This document shows positions 1 to 10,819 of a stretch of 64,000 nt of DNA, piece after piece. Origin of the DNA: Diphasiastrum complanatum (Eukaryota; Streptophyta; Lycopodiopsida; Lycopodiales; Lycopodiaceae); contig CM055106.1 of NCBI GenBank assembly GCA_029204225.1, positions 33,946,361-34,010,360 on the forward strand. The letters run 5' to 3'. A program made the translations under genes and the position numbers. Position 1 is the first letter of the stretch. Each line of letters starts with the position of its first letter. A model generated the notes under the pieces. It was given only the letters and a program-made list of their open reading frames with translations. It was not told the origin of the DNA and did not search any database.

Positions 1-654
1 ACGAAGTTACTAGCTATGTTGGATGCTTCAAAGACATTCACAGCAGCAGTTGCTGCATGATTTACAATTGCTGCCACAGCAGCAGAAATAAGTATGGAAT
101 CAGCTTGAGGGACGCCCCCACCATTCTGCCTAATTGAGTCCATCAACCCTGACACAACACGCTGAGCAGAAAAATGTGACTCCTCTATTCTATCAGTACA
201 TACGTCATTTGACGAATTTGAAGTGGATAAATCTTTGTCCCTACTAATTATTTGAAGGATAACCTCATTCAACCCTCTTTGTACAATGTCTTTCATAGAA
301 GCACCAACACGAGACAAACGTCCACTCAATTTTTGTGGAGGTGGATCATCACGATCATCACCAACACCAGAATTGGTTAATCCTATCAAATTGAATCCAC
401 CTTCACTATCTCCAGCCTTCAGAGCATCCAGCTCAGCACCCAGACGCTGGTCACACGTTCTTCTCCAATCTTTCTCCCACGTTTGCACACTTGCAAAACC
501 ACCATATTTTCTCAGCAGGTCACGAACATAACCCAACAACAATGAACATACAGCCCTGCCACCTGGCATTGCTGACATGACATTTGAAGCGCGCTGCATT
601 CCAGCAGACAAAGCGTGGGGTAATAAATTCGAAGCAGTAAGTATGTTTTCATAC
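1..654 (-). CDS. MED12: MED12 exon, cut by window edge
   Basis: The exon is open across all 218 codons in the frame set by the upstream exon. The acceptor reads TTGTGCAG, and the first base G completes the split AGG (Arg) codon, giving LRR-YENIL across the junction, as in Arabidopsis MED12. Later landmarks are a block ending LSRVGASMKDIVQRGL and VSGLMDSIRQNGG-VPQADS, both matching the plant family (LSRVGLSMRDVLQRH and VGLMDCIRQTGG). This is the middle of the protein, downstream of the Med12 N-terminal domain and with no known catalytic residues. It probably serves as scaffold in the kinase module. The exon continues past position 1, so its end is unknown. Confidence 0.92.
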
Positions 655-2651
655 CTGCACAATGAAAGCCAGAGTTATACTTGACCAAATGGACTAAAAG
701 CCACAACTGCATCTGCAACAAAAGAAAGAAAAAACATCCCTTACTGAACTGCACAAATCCATTTTCAAATGTTTATAGCCAAAGGCACAAATATCAAGTC
801 TTATCTCAACTTCAAAAATAATTCAGGGCAGCCCAGATACCACACTTTATGGAGACAGCTATAATGAAACAAAGCATTCTGCCTAACTGGACTTAACACT
901 CATTCACTCATTCAAGATTTGATTATTTGTAGACTACCTTCAGATCTCTTGAAGAAAAAAGACGAACTCTTAAAGGATTAGAAATTATAGGTTAATCAGC
1001 AGAAGCCAACAAAAGCAGAAAGACATACATGGTCTAGAATGCTACTAGACTATCTACCTACATTAAGCCAGATTCAAAAACAATCTCCAACCCAACAAAC
1101 AGGCCTCTGAATGATAACCAGCTGCCACATTATTCAGATCTCCGGCAGAAGCTTTTCCAAGGCTTCTAAACCCAGTCCCTGGAGCTATCAAAAATGAATA
1201 AGCAACAGGATTATTGTGAATAAGTACCTTTCACCTAAACTATGAAGTTATATATATATTGCAATCCGCGTCCGCCCCCCGGACACGGGAGTCGGACGCG
1301 TCCAATTTTTTTTTTTAATTATTATTTTTTAAAAACTAAATAACCATAAAAAGTTTTAAAAAAAAGGGCACGTCCGGACCCCCAGACGCACCCCTGGTGC
1401 GTCCGGGTCCGGACACGGACGCGCGTTTGGACGCAGCATCAGCTACCCTAGATCTATATATATATATATATACATTTGTGAAATTAGAATATATCCAATT
1501 TCACAAATTTAAATTGAGGAGTCAGTGGTGATGTCATAATGTAAAGCTTAGAAACAATATATGACAGCACATGACCATCTGGTGAAAAAGAGACACTCCA
1601 CTGCAGTCATTCTTCACTAGAGTAATAGTTGTGGAAACAGCCACTATATGGAGTCTAGACACAGGTTGCAGATGTTTTAGGACAAAGTCGAATTTGACAT
1701 GATCTATTCCATTGGAGCACACATGGAAAAGGGCCAACCAAGCTGAAACTGCAGCCAGACTCACCACTTTATGTTAGCACGAGAGAATATTCTCCAGATT
1801 TTTCCTCAAAGGAGTTGCTCTTTCTTATGAAGAGGTTACAAGATGCTGAAATGCCATTCAGTGCTCTATCAGAATAAGAAATTTGTACACTTTCAGCATA
1901 ATATGTAGCACATTGACTTCTTTAAACATGAAATAAATCAAAAGCTGGTTCCATCTTGAAACGCTGATCTAAAAATAGGATAGGACCAAAACAAAAGCTC
2001 AATTGATCAATTTTGTACCAGCTCCAAGCCACTTTTGACAAAATTGTGCAAGAGGACAGGAATGGGTGTTTAGGTTTGCAGAGTTAAAAGCTCAATAAAT
2101 CAAGTGACAAAAAATAAGATCTGTTTTTAGTTACAAACTACGGAACATTATGCTTTTTCAGTATTTCATGAAGCTTCAAAGATCTATGCATCAGAATTGG
2201 ATGTCACGTCTAGAATGAGAAGTAGTAAATTTCAATTAATACTCAATCCAAGCAGTACAGATAGAAAAAATTCCTCCACTTCAATTGTATTTCAGTAATT
2301 GGTGGACCGTTAATGAAAACATTGGCAGAACCTTGGGGACGTTGTGCAATGAGCTAGAACTTATATTAAAGAAAGAAACATTTCCAAGCTTCTAATCAAA
2401 ATAAATTCATGCAAGTTCATGTTTCCAGTCCTTCAAATACATCCTCAAATCGATACACCAAAAACCAAAAAGAAACTTACCTAACTAATTCCTTAAACCT
2501 CAATATATAAAAACAGGGCTTCTGCGGTGAAAGTATTCATTTTACATCTTTAGCCTAATTTGAAAAAATCATTTTGTTCAGTGAAACCAATAAACTTTGA
2601 TTAGGAACCTAAATTTAAATAGAAAGATCCTAATCTAATAACAAATACTAC
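655..2651 (-). other. MED12 intron, 2.0 kb
   Basis: The donor is GTAGTA at 2646-2651 (minus strand) and the acceptor TGCAG ends at 655. The intron is AT-rich and has no supportable gene. It contains a GC-rich palindromic repeat at 1259-1440 flanked by TA dinucleotide runs. The rest shows nothing recognisable. Confidence 0.85.
1259..1440. repeat. Small element with GC-rich inverted ends (word GTCCGGAC)
   Basis: Two GC-rich blocks, 1259-1303 and 1367-1440, flank a 60-bp A/T-only core. Each block is built from the repeated words GTCCGGAC, GGACGCG and CGCGTCC, and the right block is roughly the reverse complement of the left. The left end, TTGCAATCCGCGTCCG, resembles the head of the 17.0-kb element (TTGCAGTCCGCGTTCCG). 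I read it as a MITE-like or foldback element in a MED12 intron. No target duplication could be fixed, because both flanks are TA repeats. Confidence 0.6.
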
Positions 2652-5173
2652 CTTCGAAGACAAGATAAAATGGTAGCCTCGCTGACATCACAACTAGAAT
2701 TCTCCTTCATCGAAACAAGGCCAGAGGTGTTTCTGCTACTTTGCGCTGTAAATGACCCCGCTGAAATAGCAGCCAAGGGAAGAAGCCACAATAACAGTTT
2801 CAAAATAGACCGAAAATCCAATGACAGATCCAACACGTAGACAATGGTAATAAAATGCTCTTCATTAAGGCGCCACTGGACAGAACTACCTCCATCAGAA
2901 CCATATTGTAAGCCTATACTGCCTGAATCTTTTTGAACCCCTTGTGATCGATTTTCCCCTCCAACCAAATCATGCACCACACTGACAAGCCAGCTTGAAA
3001 GGGTTCTCTTCTCCACCAACCGCAGGTGCTTGATTGCTGCACCTATTGCACGTAAATCACTTCCATTTGATATTCTGCTGTTGTCATTGGGTTCTACTGT
3101 ACTGTTGCCGGTCAAAGTGAACTGATGATAAGGACAAGCAACCTTATTGTCGCTGGCCTGCAATGGAGAAGCTCCTTGACTACCATCGATACGAGGATTA
3201 GCAAGCTGAGCTAAACTTTGAGTTTTTCTAACCGTCTTTGGCCTTCCCCTTATGGTTTGCTTGGGAGGCTTCACAGGTGGTTCTAACTTCACTACATTGA
3301 CTATTTTAGACCCCTTCTTCAACCACCATGTGTCTTCCTGCTCCATGGAAATAGCTAGTGAACCTGGACTAGCCCATCCCTTCTCTTCGTTGACCTTTTG
3401 CCGTTTTTTTCTGATGCATTCCTCACAACCAGGTGTAGCAGTCCACTTGTCCACGGATGATGACCCTGAATGCCTCTTCAGATTTTTAATCCCTCCATTT
3501 GCCTTGTTTTCAACAGTCTTTACCTGCTGCCCAAGACAGGAATTAGGCAGCTGTAATAATCTGCACAAAGCTTGCTTCAGCCTTCTTACTTCCAGTTGTT
3601 TCTTTGAATCACTCACAGTACCAAACAGAGTTCCTTCATCATGAGCATCTTCCAACTCAACTTGTGCACTTGGCTCCCTTCTAGCATCAGAATATAGAGC
3701 TGCATCCAAAGAACCTCTATGATTATTCCTTTGCTTCCTGTAAGATCTATTGCCTCCAACACCAATCAGTGCGAGGCGTCGCTCGTTTTGATACTGTCTT
3801 GCAGCCTCAAGAACCAGAGGATCAGAATCCTTGCTAACATCCACAGAAAGAAATGGTGGTCCAGGAAGGTGACGTAGAATACGTCTATGCTTAGCTGCCC
3901 TTTTGATATCAGTCTCAGAGGTTTTTCTCTCAAGAATACCATCCAAAATCAAGCGTCTAACATAAGCATCTGGCCTGAATAGGCCCTCATTCACTAACTC
4001 TGTCAAAAGTAATAAAAATCTATCAAAGCCTTGATTCTTGTGCAGCTCATGATGATCAATCCAAGCTGCTATTAAATCATGAAGAGGATCTGCTCTTAGA
4101 AAACAATCTGATGCAGATGAAACCTTTGAACCCGACAGAAGATATTCTGATCGCATGTGCTCGTTTACAACCCTATGATTCAAGCGCTTGATATCGACTC
4201 CAAGATGGCTATCATTAAGTACTACACAAGCTTGAGATTTGGAAGAATGACCACTAGAAGAACCTGTACTGAGTATAGAACCTTTCTTATCAGCCAGCCG
4301 AAGGATCGAAACTGCCATGTACACTCTGGACATGTCTTTCCCAGCGATTGGCTTCTTGTCAACAGTTCTTGGAGTTTTCCTGTTATCTCTAAAACTGCAA
4401 GTCGCCCACTCACAGAGAAATTGAACAGCACGAAATTCTGAGGCATTCACGTTAGCCGAAAAAAGAGTCGGCAGATCGTGGCCACCAACTCCTGCTTCTG
4501 ATCTCAAAAGTTGTTCTTGAGAACAGAAATTGCCATCAAACAAACAGCTGTATGCCTTTACAATATCTCCAGATATAAGAGCATTATCTAAACCCTGGAC
4601 AACACTGCCTTCATTGCTGCGAAGAATATCAGGGCTCACAACCTTTGCAAGTGTCGCTGCACGTTTTTGTATCAGCGCAACTGTCTCTTTAATCACAACT
4701 TCGCGTTGTGGAAGAACTGAATCTAGAGACTTCCGTACCGAATGCACATCAATAAGGCATTTGATATCAGATACAGTGATGTCATTTGCAGATACAGAAC
4801 CTGCTGCTATAAGAGATGACTTTGATTCCTCTAAATTTTTAGAGATATCTTCTTCTTGAGCAGAATCTAGGCATAGACCATTCCTTGCAGAGCATACAAC
4901 ATGTGGAAGTGGGAAACAGTCGATTGACACAAACGTGTCTGGAACAACAACCAGCAAGTATCGAAAAAGTTCTATCAAGCAATTGGATATGTGTAGCAGA
5001 AAAGGCCGAGCATTTGTTTTTGGGAGAGCTCCAGATGGTGAGCATAGTTTCCGGAGCCAGTGTAAAGACATGTCCACGACGATACGCACATGGGTCTGAG
5101 ACATACAAATACTGTCAATAGAATCCAACACTACCGGAAGAAGTAACTCCAAGGCATCCACAGAATCCTTTTC
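2652..5173 (-). CDS. MED12: MED12 large exon
   Basis: This is a single 2,522-bp exon of 840 codons with no stop, starting GAA AAG (phase 0) after TTTGCAG and ending CGA-AG before GTAGTA. Residues at the start (EKDSVDALELLLPVVLDSI) follow DWALRQIQ of the previous exon, as EKEIFEILQLLLPIVYGVL follows in Arabidopsis. Further landmarks are FLCEWATCSFRD, PLHDLIAAWIDHHELHK, RRILRHLPGPPF, a C-rich ATPGCEECIRKKRQK, WWLKKGSK, and RKTQSLAQLANPRIDGSQ near the C-terminal third. The end (LDLSLDFRSILKLLLWLLP) matches the conserved hydrophobic stretch before LRRYEN. The central part is basic and low in complexity, as usual for this protein. It is by far the best-supported coding segment in the window. Confidence 0.97.
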
Positions 5174-5376
5174 CTGCAAATCCAAAGTAAATTAAAAAGG
5201 ATTCACAGTCCCAATTGTTTTTAAATGTGCAATGACCATCTCACATTTGTAAACTAGCCAGTCATCTCGAACTGCTCAATTATGTCAGATAAAAGCCTCG
5301 TTGAAAGCCACACATAAAGTTTAAGTCAAAATTGATAATTAAAATTCAAGCTTATAGAAAGGTCCAATATAAACAC
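5174..5376 (-). other. MED12 intron, 203 bp
   Basis: A short phase-0 intron with donor CAG|GTGTTT at 5376 and acceptor TTTGCAG|GAA at 5174. Nothing else is seen in it. Confidence 0.88.
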
Positions 5377-5691
5377 CTGGATTTGTCTGAGAGCCCAGTC
5401 AACTACTTGTGATCTAGCAAGAAGCCCTTCTGCACAATGCCATTGGAGAAGTCGCATGATATATCGCCACTTGGCATGCATATCCAGCTCTGCAGCATCA
5501 GAATGTCCCTGAGCAGACTCTCCTCCTTGTGAAGACATTCCACAAGATCCCGTTGCTGCTCCTCCATTTTGAAAGACCTCATCAAGAAGGGATTGTGCAT
5601 ATTCCAAAAAATCTTTGGTCCACAGGTCTAGTCTCTTTGTTTGTGATTTGTCAACACCTCCTGCAGCCATGCCAATGGAAGCCGGCCGTAT
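5377..5691 (-). CDS. MED12: MED12 exon
   Basis: This exon has 105 codons from IRPAS to DWALRQIQ, bounded by acceptor CACTGCAG and donor CAG|GTGTTT. It encodes LDLWTKDFLEYAQSLLDEVF, then a short Gly/Ser linker, then KWRYIMRLLQWHCAEGLLA and VVDWALRQIQ. The Arabidopsis counterpart reads QWTKDVIEYLQYLLDEL and RLLQWHHAEGLLFPNLIVDW at the same spacing. The ATG inside this exon is not a start, because the frame is open upstream to the splice site. The segment continues the helical Med12 N-terminal region. Confidence 0.94.
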
Positions 5692-5911
5692 CTGCAGTGA
5701 TAAAAACAGAGAAGCTCATTGAGGTGATAGTGAACTTTTATTCAAAAATGTCGAGAGAGGAAGTCACGAGTGAGCTTGAGATAACAGGTTGCATTCTAAA
5801 CATGTAAACCAGACAGATTTGTGAACATAAGTTTGGCATTCAGACGCAGAGAAAGAAGCCGTTTCAACAAAAAATCTAAGCCATGTGCTTTAACGTCGTT
5901 ACAAGGATAAC

Positions 5912-6058
5912 CTGATTGAGGTACATGACTTTGATAAACCATGTTGCTCGCAACATGGGGACATTGTGCTTGATGAGGGCCTCAAACAGTGTGCGGCGAC
6001 GATATCCGTGTGGAACATGATCTGCCAATAGATGCAATTTCTTGCGCTGTGATAAGTC
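5912..6058 (-). CDS. MED12: MED12 exon, Med12 domain core
   Basis: A 49-codon exon from DLSQ to YLNQ, phase 0 at both ends, between TTGTATTGCAG and CAG|GTTATC. It holds the most conserved Med12 signature: LADHVPHGYRRRTLFEALI and then VPMLRATWFIKV, nearly identical to plant and animal MED12. This block belongs to the Med12 N-terminal domain. In human MED12 the N-terminal part of the protein activates the CDK8-cyclin C pair. Whether that role is conserved in plants is inference. Confidence 0.95.
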
Positions 6059-6556
6059 CTGCAATACAACAAGAACAAAGATTAGGTACTGAAATCCATG
6101 TAGACTTTAGCTAGTCAGCACACTCACCTATAAAATTCACAGCTTCACTTGGCAAAAATCGCATCATTTCAAATTTCAGGCTATCAAACGCTTAAATGGT
6201 GACCTCACATCAATAATAGTTTAGCAGTGGCTACAACAGACTCCCCCTCGTGACATCATCAACACTAAAGTACGTTCACATGTGAGAAAAGTTAAGTTCG
6301 CTTCAGGAACAAAGGCCATCAAAAAGACTTGAGAAAATATTGAAAACAAAAAGACAAAAACCATTCACATCGAAGTACCGTAAGCCACTTCTCTGTATGC
6401 TTCTGATCCACAAACACGATTCGTGAGAAGAACTTAGAAGAGAAAGACTTTTCACCCTTGATGACATTCGGAAGCACAAGCATTGTCATTGGTAATGTGT
6501 TAAACTTAACAACAAGCCAAAGGTTTCTTCATAATCAATACCTTCATTTGAACCAT

Positions 6557-6740
6557 AGTTGCGGCGCGATTCTGAATTGCAATTCAGAATCGCGATCCCG
6601 ATTCGCAATTCGGGATTTTTCCAGAATCGAGTAGAATCGATTTTTTTTTTTTTTGAAATTTTTTTAGGCAATATGGGTATCAGATGAAAGCTCTGATCGA
6701 GGGGATTATAATTGTGTGTTGTTTCGGGTGTGAAACACCA
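6557..6740 (+). repeat. Element copy with word GATTCG/CGAATC and CAATATGGGTATCA
   Basis: The copy begins AGTTGCGGCGCG, then repeats GATTCTGAATTGC, AATTCAGAATCGC, GATCCCGATTCGC and AATTCGGGAT, all variants of one palindromic word, to about 6640. A poly-T run follows, then CAATATGGGTATCAG at 6669-6683 and TGAAAGCTCTGATCGAGGGG, then ATTATAATTGTGT. The same order (AGTTGC head, T tract, AATATGGGTATCA) recurs at 15.57 and 17.02 kb. The right end is not defined, and no matching GCAACT end was found nearby. Confidence 0.6.
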
Positions 6741-6788
6741 AAAAGTGTGTTTTCACTCAGGGAGTTGGAAGGCCAAATCATGAAAAGA

Positions 6789-6930
6789 AAAGGTGTTGAG
6801 GGGCGTCGCCCCCCAAACCCCCCACCGGGGGGCTACTGCCCCCCGAACCCCGTAGAGCTTCCTACTATATAGACACTGTAGATAAAAATGCTACCGCCCC
6901 CCTGTAGATCAAAATGGGGTCCAAATGCGC
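6789..6930. repeat. GC-rich block of nested inverted repeats
   Basis: A run of G and C blocks in self-complementary order: GGGGCGTCGCCCCCC, CCCCCCACCGGGGGG and CTGCCCCCCGAACCCC, then a milder GC tail to 6930. It lies just downstream of the 6557 element and may be its continuation. It could form stable hairpins. I see no coding capacity. Confidence 0.5.
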
Positions 6931-9900
6931 GCCGAGAAGGGCCGAATATTTATGCCCCCAACTGTATGTACATTGCACTCACATCTCCAATGAAACGATT
7001 GCAAAAGTGATCTCAAAAACGATGAGGAAAGGATTGATGTATCTACAATAACAATATGACCTAAAGAAGGATCACAAAACTTAAAAAGGAGTCGTCGCCA
7101 TATGAACAAGGTCTATTAAAGATGGACAACTTTTTCTTTTCTAGAAAATTCCAACCAATATCAGCATAATTAAAGGCTTTTTGTCCTATAGTTTTAACAT
7201 ATTTCCAAGCAACCATTTGATGGTACAAAGCTTCCTTCACACAATGAGGAAGAGCATTCATAACTTCAAGCTTTCTAAAAACAAATATCAAACTAATTGC
7301 AAAGTCAAAGTTGTGATGAGTAGAACTTTACTAGAGGTAAAAAATTTCGTTTTAACAGCAGCTTTGGAATTTATAAAGCGGCTCAAAAGAGTTTTAAATT
7401 GATAAAAGTGAGACCTCGAAATACCAAGATCTTGACGAGACATGTTTTCTAAGGTATAGAGCAGATTGTATCTATTAAACATATCAAGGGAGAACTTACC
7501 CAAAGACATAACACGATCCAAACGAAGTAACCTCCTTCCTTATACAAGCAAACGTTCTAGAGACAACATCACTAGGGGGTGAAAAGTTAGGAGGATTAGA
7601 AGTAGGATGAGGAGAAGGATGGGGAGGAGAAGGCATGATCACAGCTTCTGGAATGTAGTGATCTAGAGGAGGGGGTAGATGATGTGATAATAGGTTCCAA
7701 ACTTTTAGACCATTGAGAACTATGATGTAATTTTCTCTAAGAAGGCTAAGTTGATTCAAAATTCTAATATGGTTATTTGTATAATAATACTAAAAAGCAA
7801 AGACTTGAAAATAGAGCATTTAATAGGGCCTTTTCTAAATTTATGAAGTTTATTCGAATTACATCTAGACAAAAAGTTAAACCTTTCTCTATTATTTTGT
7901 AACATTTCTACTAACAAAACAAAGGGGTAAAGGGATGGAAGAGCAAAACTCTGAAGTGTTGATTGAAGGAGAGCCAAAGATTATATTTTTAGTCAACCAA
8001 GTGTTTAAGACCAGGCCCTCCTGAAGGCTATTCGTCCAATGTCAAAATTAGTGTTGACCACACCCCTCGTTTGTTTAACAGGGCTGTTGTAAAGAGGTGA
8101 GGCACCTGAATAGGTCTGCCTGTTACAATCGAAAGCTCACTAACAACAGCATGGGATCAAGTGCCCGCGACTTCTTGAAGTAACACTACCTGACTCCCTC
8201 TCACACCGAAAGTCTTTCACGAAACCAACCAAAAAGCCCTTGATCCTAAAGGACCCAAAGAAAGGAAACTTCATGCGAGTATGGTTCAAACTCTAACATG
8301 GTGAGACAAAGTGAATTGGACCATGAGAGAGTCAATCACACGAAATTTTTTCAAAAAAGATATTATAGAATTTCAATAATGACCCTACAAGGGCCACAAA
8401 TGAGCCAGTTGCAAGCAGCAAGAATTATCATATAACTCAATTTATGACTTTGATACCATCAAGAACAAGACCCTAAACATAAAGAAATATTGAAACATTT
8501 ATTTGATGAAGTGCAAAACAATAATATAGAATTCAATAAACATAAAATTTTAGTCAAACAGCATTGCTTATGTCTCATCAGTATCAAAGTATAAGTTGCT
8601 GACTGGGTTTCTAAAGAATTCAGATTCTCTTGGGTAGACCCAATGTTGACTACGAAGCAAATGACAATCAAGAAGAAAGAAAAATAATATTAATAATACT
8701 GCAAATAAAATAAAATAAAAAACAAGGACCATAATATTAGACAAGAGTTACCAAGACAGACAATACAAAATGCTAGAAACATGATAAAAGCTTATTACAA
8801 GAACCAAGGGGGACTGAGGCCTTTGACAATACGTACGAAAGGGAATATACCCAAGCAGATATTCATAAAGTCCCAAGATACACAGGAAACATCAAGGGTG
8901 CTATTAGGCCATGAAGATTTAGCTCAAGCAAGGTTCACGGAAAGGATGGAAGAACTGGACAACATAAAAGCAGCAAGAAAGAAAGGCAACGATAATTAAA
9001 GGGAAGGCAGTGATAAGGGACAAGATCAAGAGTTCAGCATAGGGATTCAAATGGAGACCCTCAGGTTTTGCACTCAACTCCTATTGCCAGATGCAGATGT
9101 GTTTATTGTGATGGAGATTTAGATTCTAGACCTGGAAGATCTTATATACTTTGTAGAAGATTTAGAAAGGATTTGAGAACACAGTGATGGATACAAAAGG
9201 TCCAAATAGATTCTTTCTATGCCTAGAAAAAAAATAATTGTTCATAAATGTATGCGTTTGACCACATACTATTATGTATGCCCTCCCTGATGCCCAATAT
9301 ATAGAAATAAAAAATTTTCTCATCAAGATTCTTTCCTTCAGCTTGAAATGGGTGTGCAGGAAACGTCCATGAAAGAGAGCACCTTCTTGGCAGGAAATTT
9401 CACCTGTGCCCAAGGTTAAGCAACTCACTAATGGAGATACCAAAAGCTTGAACCCTTTCAGCCCCCACTTGACGTGCCAGCAATGAACAAGATGGTTAAT
9501 CACCCCGTACATCCGCAACATACAAGGGAGATTATCATTGGATGCTACAATTTTATTTTCAAACTGTTCGCTTTGAAAATTCAACTACCACTTGGCTAGT
9601 AGAAGTGATCACTGATTTCATTATGTTTGCTCCAGCCTCCATCTTCATGATCTCACATTTTTGGTTTCCTGATCTTAAATCATGCATATGCCTCCCCATC
9701 AATGGATTGGCCAAACACTCCTCAACCTCGACCTTTATTGGGCTCTCGGCACAGATTGACACTTTTCTGATAGGCATGAGTGGAGGAGCAAAACTGCTGA
9801 GTCTCACATCAGATTAGATATACGAAAGGGCACTTGTCCACATATGCAGCCACAGACACCCCAAGTAGAGAGACAAACTCACATCTTGACAACAGGCTCC

Positions 9901-10536
9901 AATACTCAGCATGCATGAGCAAAACATGCAGCAACATGGAGGAAATGCATTGATGTTATGTTTAGGACAGTAACAAACTTATCGAAGAGGATTTGCAACC
10001 TTCAACCTAATGGAATTCACCCACACCATGAACTCCATCATGAAAATATAGCCCATCAATTCATGTACACAATCTTACTCAACTGCAAAACAAGTACATC
10101 TTTATCCTACAAATAAATCAATTTTGGCAACTCTAGGTCATCAACCATTAATGCAAGAAATATAAATCTAGCAAGAGAAGCTTAACCTCTTGGCTGGAAC
10201 TCTTGTTATACAAAATTGCTCAAAATGAAAGTACTAATACCAACAAATCCTACAAACTGCATCTTGCAAGAAGCTTAGATTCATTGCAGAAACTCTTGTT
10301 ATATCTTGTTATATAGAACTGCTTACAACCAAAGCACTAATAACAAGGCATAGTATCTACAGTCCAGAAAATGGGAAACATTGGTACAATAAATACCAAA
10401 ATAAAAATTACAGCAGGTTTCATAGCTGCCTCCAATTATGCAAATAGTCTGGATTCATGTTCTCAAGTCCAAACAGAGTACAGAAAACTACCTACCTTGG
10501 GAGAGAAAGAGATAGTTAATCATGTACCAAACTTAC

Positions 10537-10644
10537 CTCTATCCACTTTTTACGATAATCTTCACTACAAGTCCGTTGCTCAGGGAAACATCCGGGCTTT
10601 GCTAACAGTAGCCCAGCCAGAGGAACTCCATAGACTTGTCCAGC
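10537..10644 (-). CDS. MED12: MED12 exon
   Basis: A 36-codon exon, AGQVYGVPLAGLLLAKPG through PEQRTCSEDYRKKWIE, phase 0, between TCCCTTCAG and GAG|GTAAGT. The Arabidopsis block reads AGQVYGVPLSGSLLCKPG and FRKKWIE. This supports the reading frame and also the order of the neighbouring exons (RKRK before, DLSQ after). Confidence 0.95.
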
Positions 10645-10765
10645 CTGAAGGGAAATTCAAGTTATAGTTGAAAGTTACAATATGTTTTGATGAACCAAAT
10701 GCATATTCTATACTTGGAACTTATTGAAGCTGCAAGAAGACAAAGGCAATAGTACACTGATGCAC

Positions 10766-10819
10766 CTTTCTTTTTCGTACAAGTGCTTCATTCAGAGCTC
10801 TGAGTCGCTTTCTTATTGA
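10766..10819 (-). CDS. MED12: MED12 short exon
   Basis: An 18-codon exon, SIRKRLRALNEALVRKRK, with donor AAAG|GTGCAT. It corresponds to the plant block AVRKCLRAINESRALKRK. The acceptor chosen here is ATCCAG at 10820. An alternative acceptor, AATAAG further upstream, would add nine in-frame codons (SFLCICMIQ), and the sequence alone does not decide between them. Confidence 0.85.

Larger units (their letters stand above)
6059..10536 (-). other. MED12 intron, 4.5 kb
   Basis: Donor WIE|GTAAGT at 10536, acceptor TGCAG at 6059. No exon-like conserved frame was found inside. It includes the repeat element starting at 6557 with its GC-rich block (6789-6930). The remainder (about 7-10.5 kb) is AT-rich with only short frames. 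A 72-codon plus-strand frame at 8781-8999, with a charged end (RMEELDNIKAARKKG), looks like decayed mobile-element protein, but I cannot place it. Confidence 0.75.

Noticed and set aside
3252-3644. 130-codon plus-strand frame opposite MED12
   Set aside because: Antisense shadow of the large MED12 exon, with no motif of its own.
7061-7759. Three minus-strand frames of 76-87 codons
   Set aside because: Some protein-like residues, but no family recognised and no continuity between frames. Not supportable as a gene.
9162-9817. Overlapping 140-, 91- and 82-codon frames
   Set aside because: No motif, opposite strands overlap, and codon composition is unconvincing. Left as intron.
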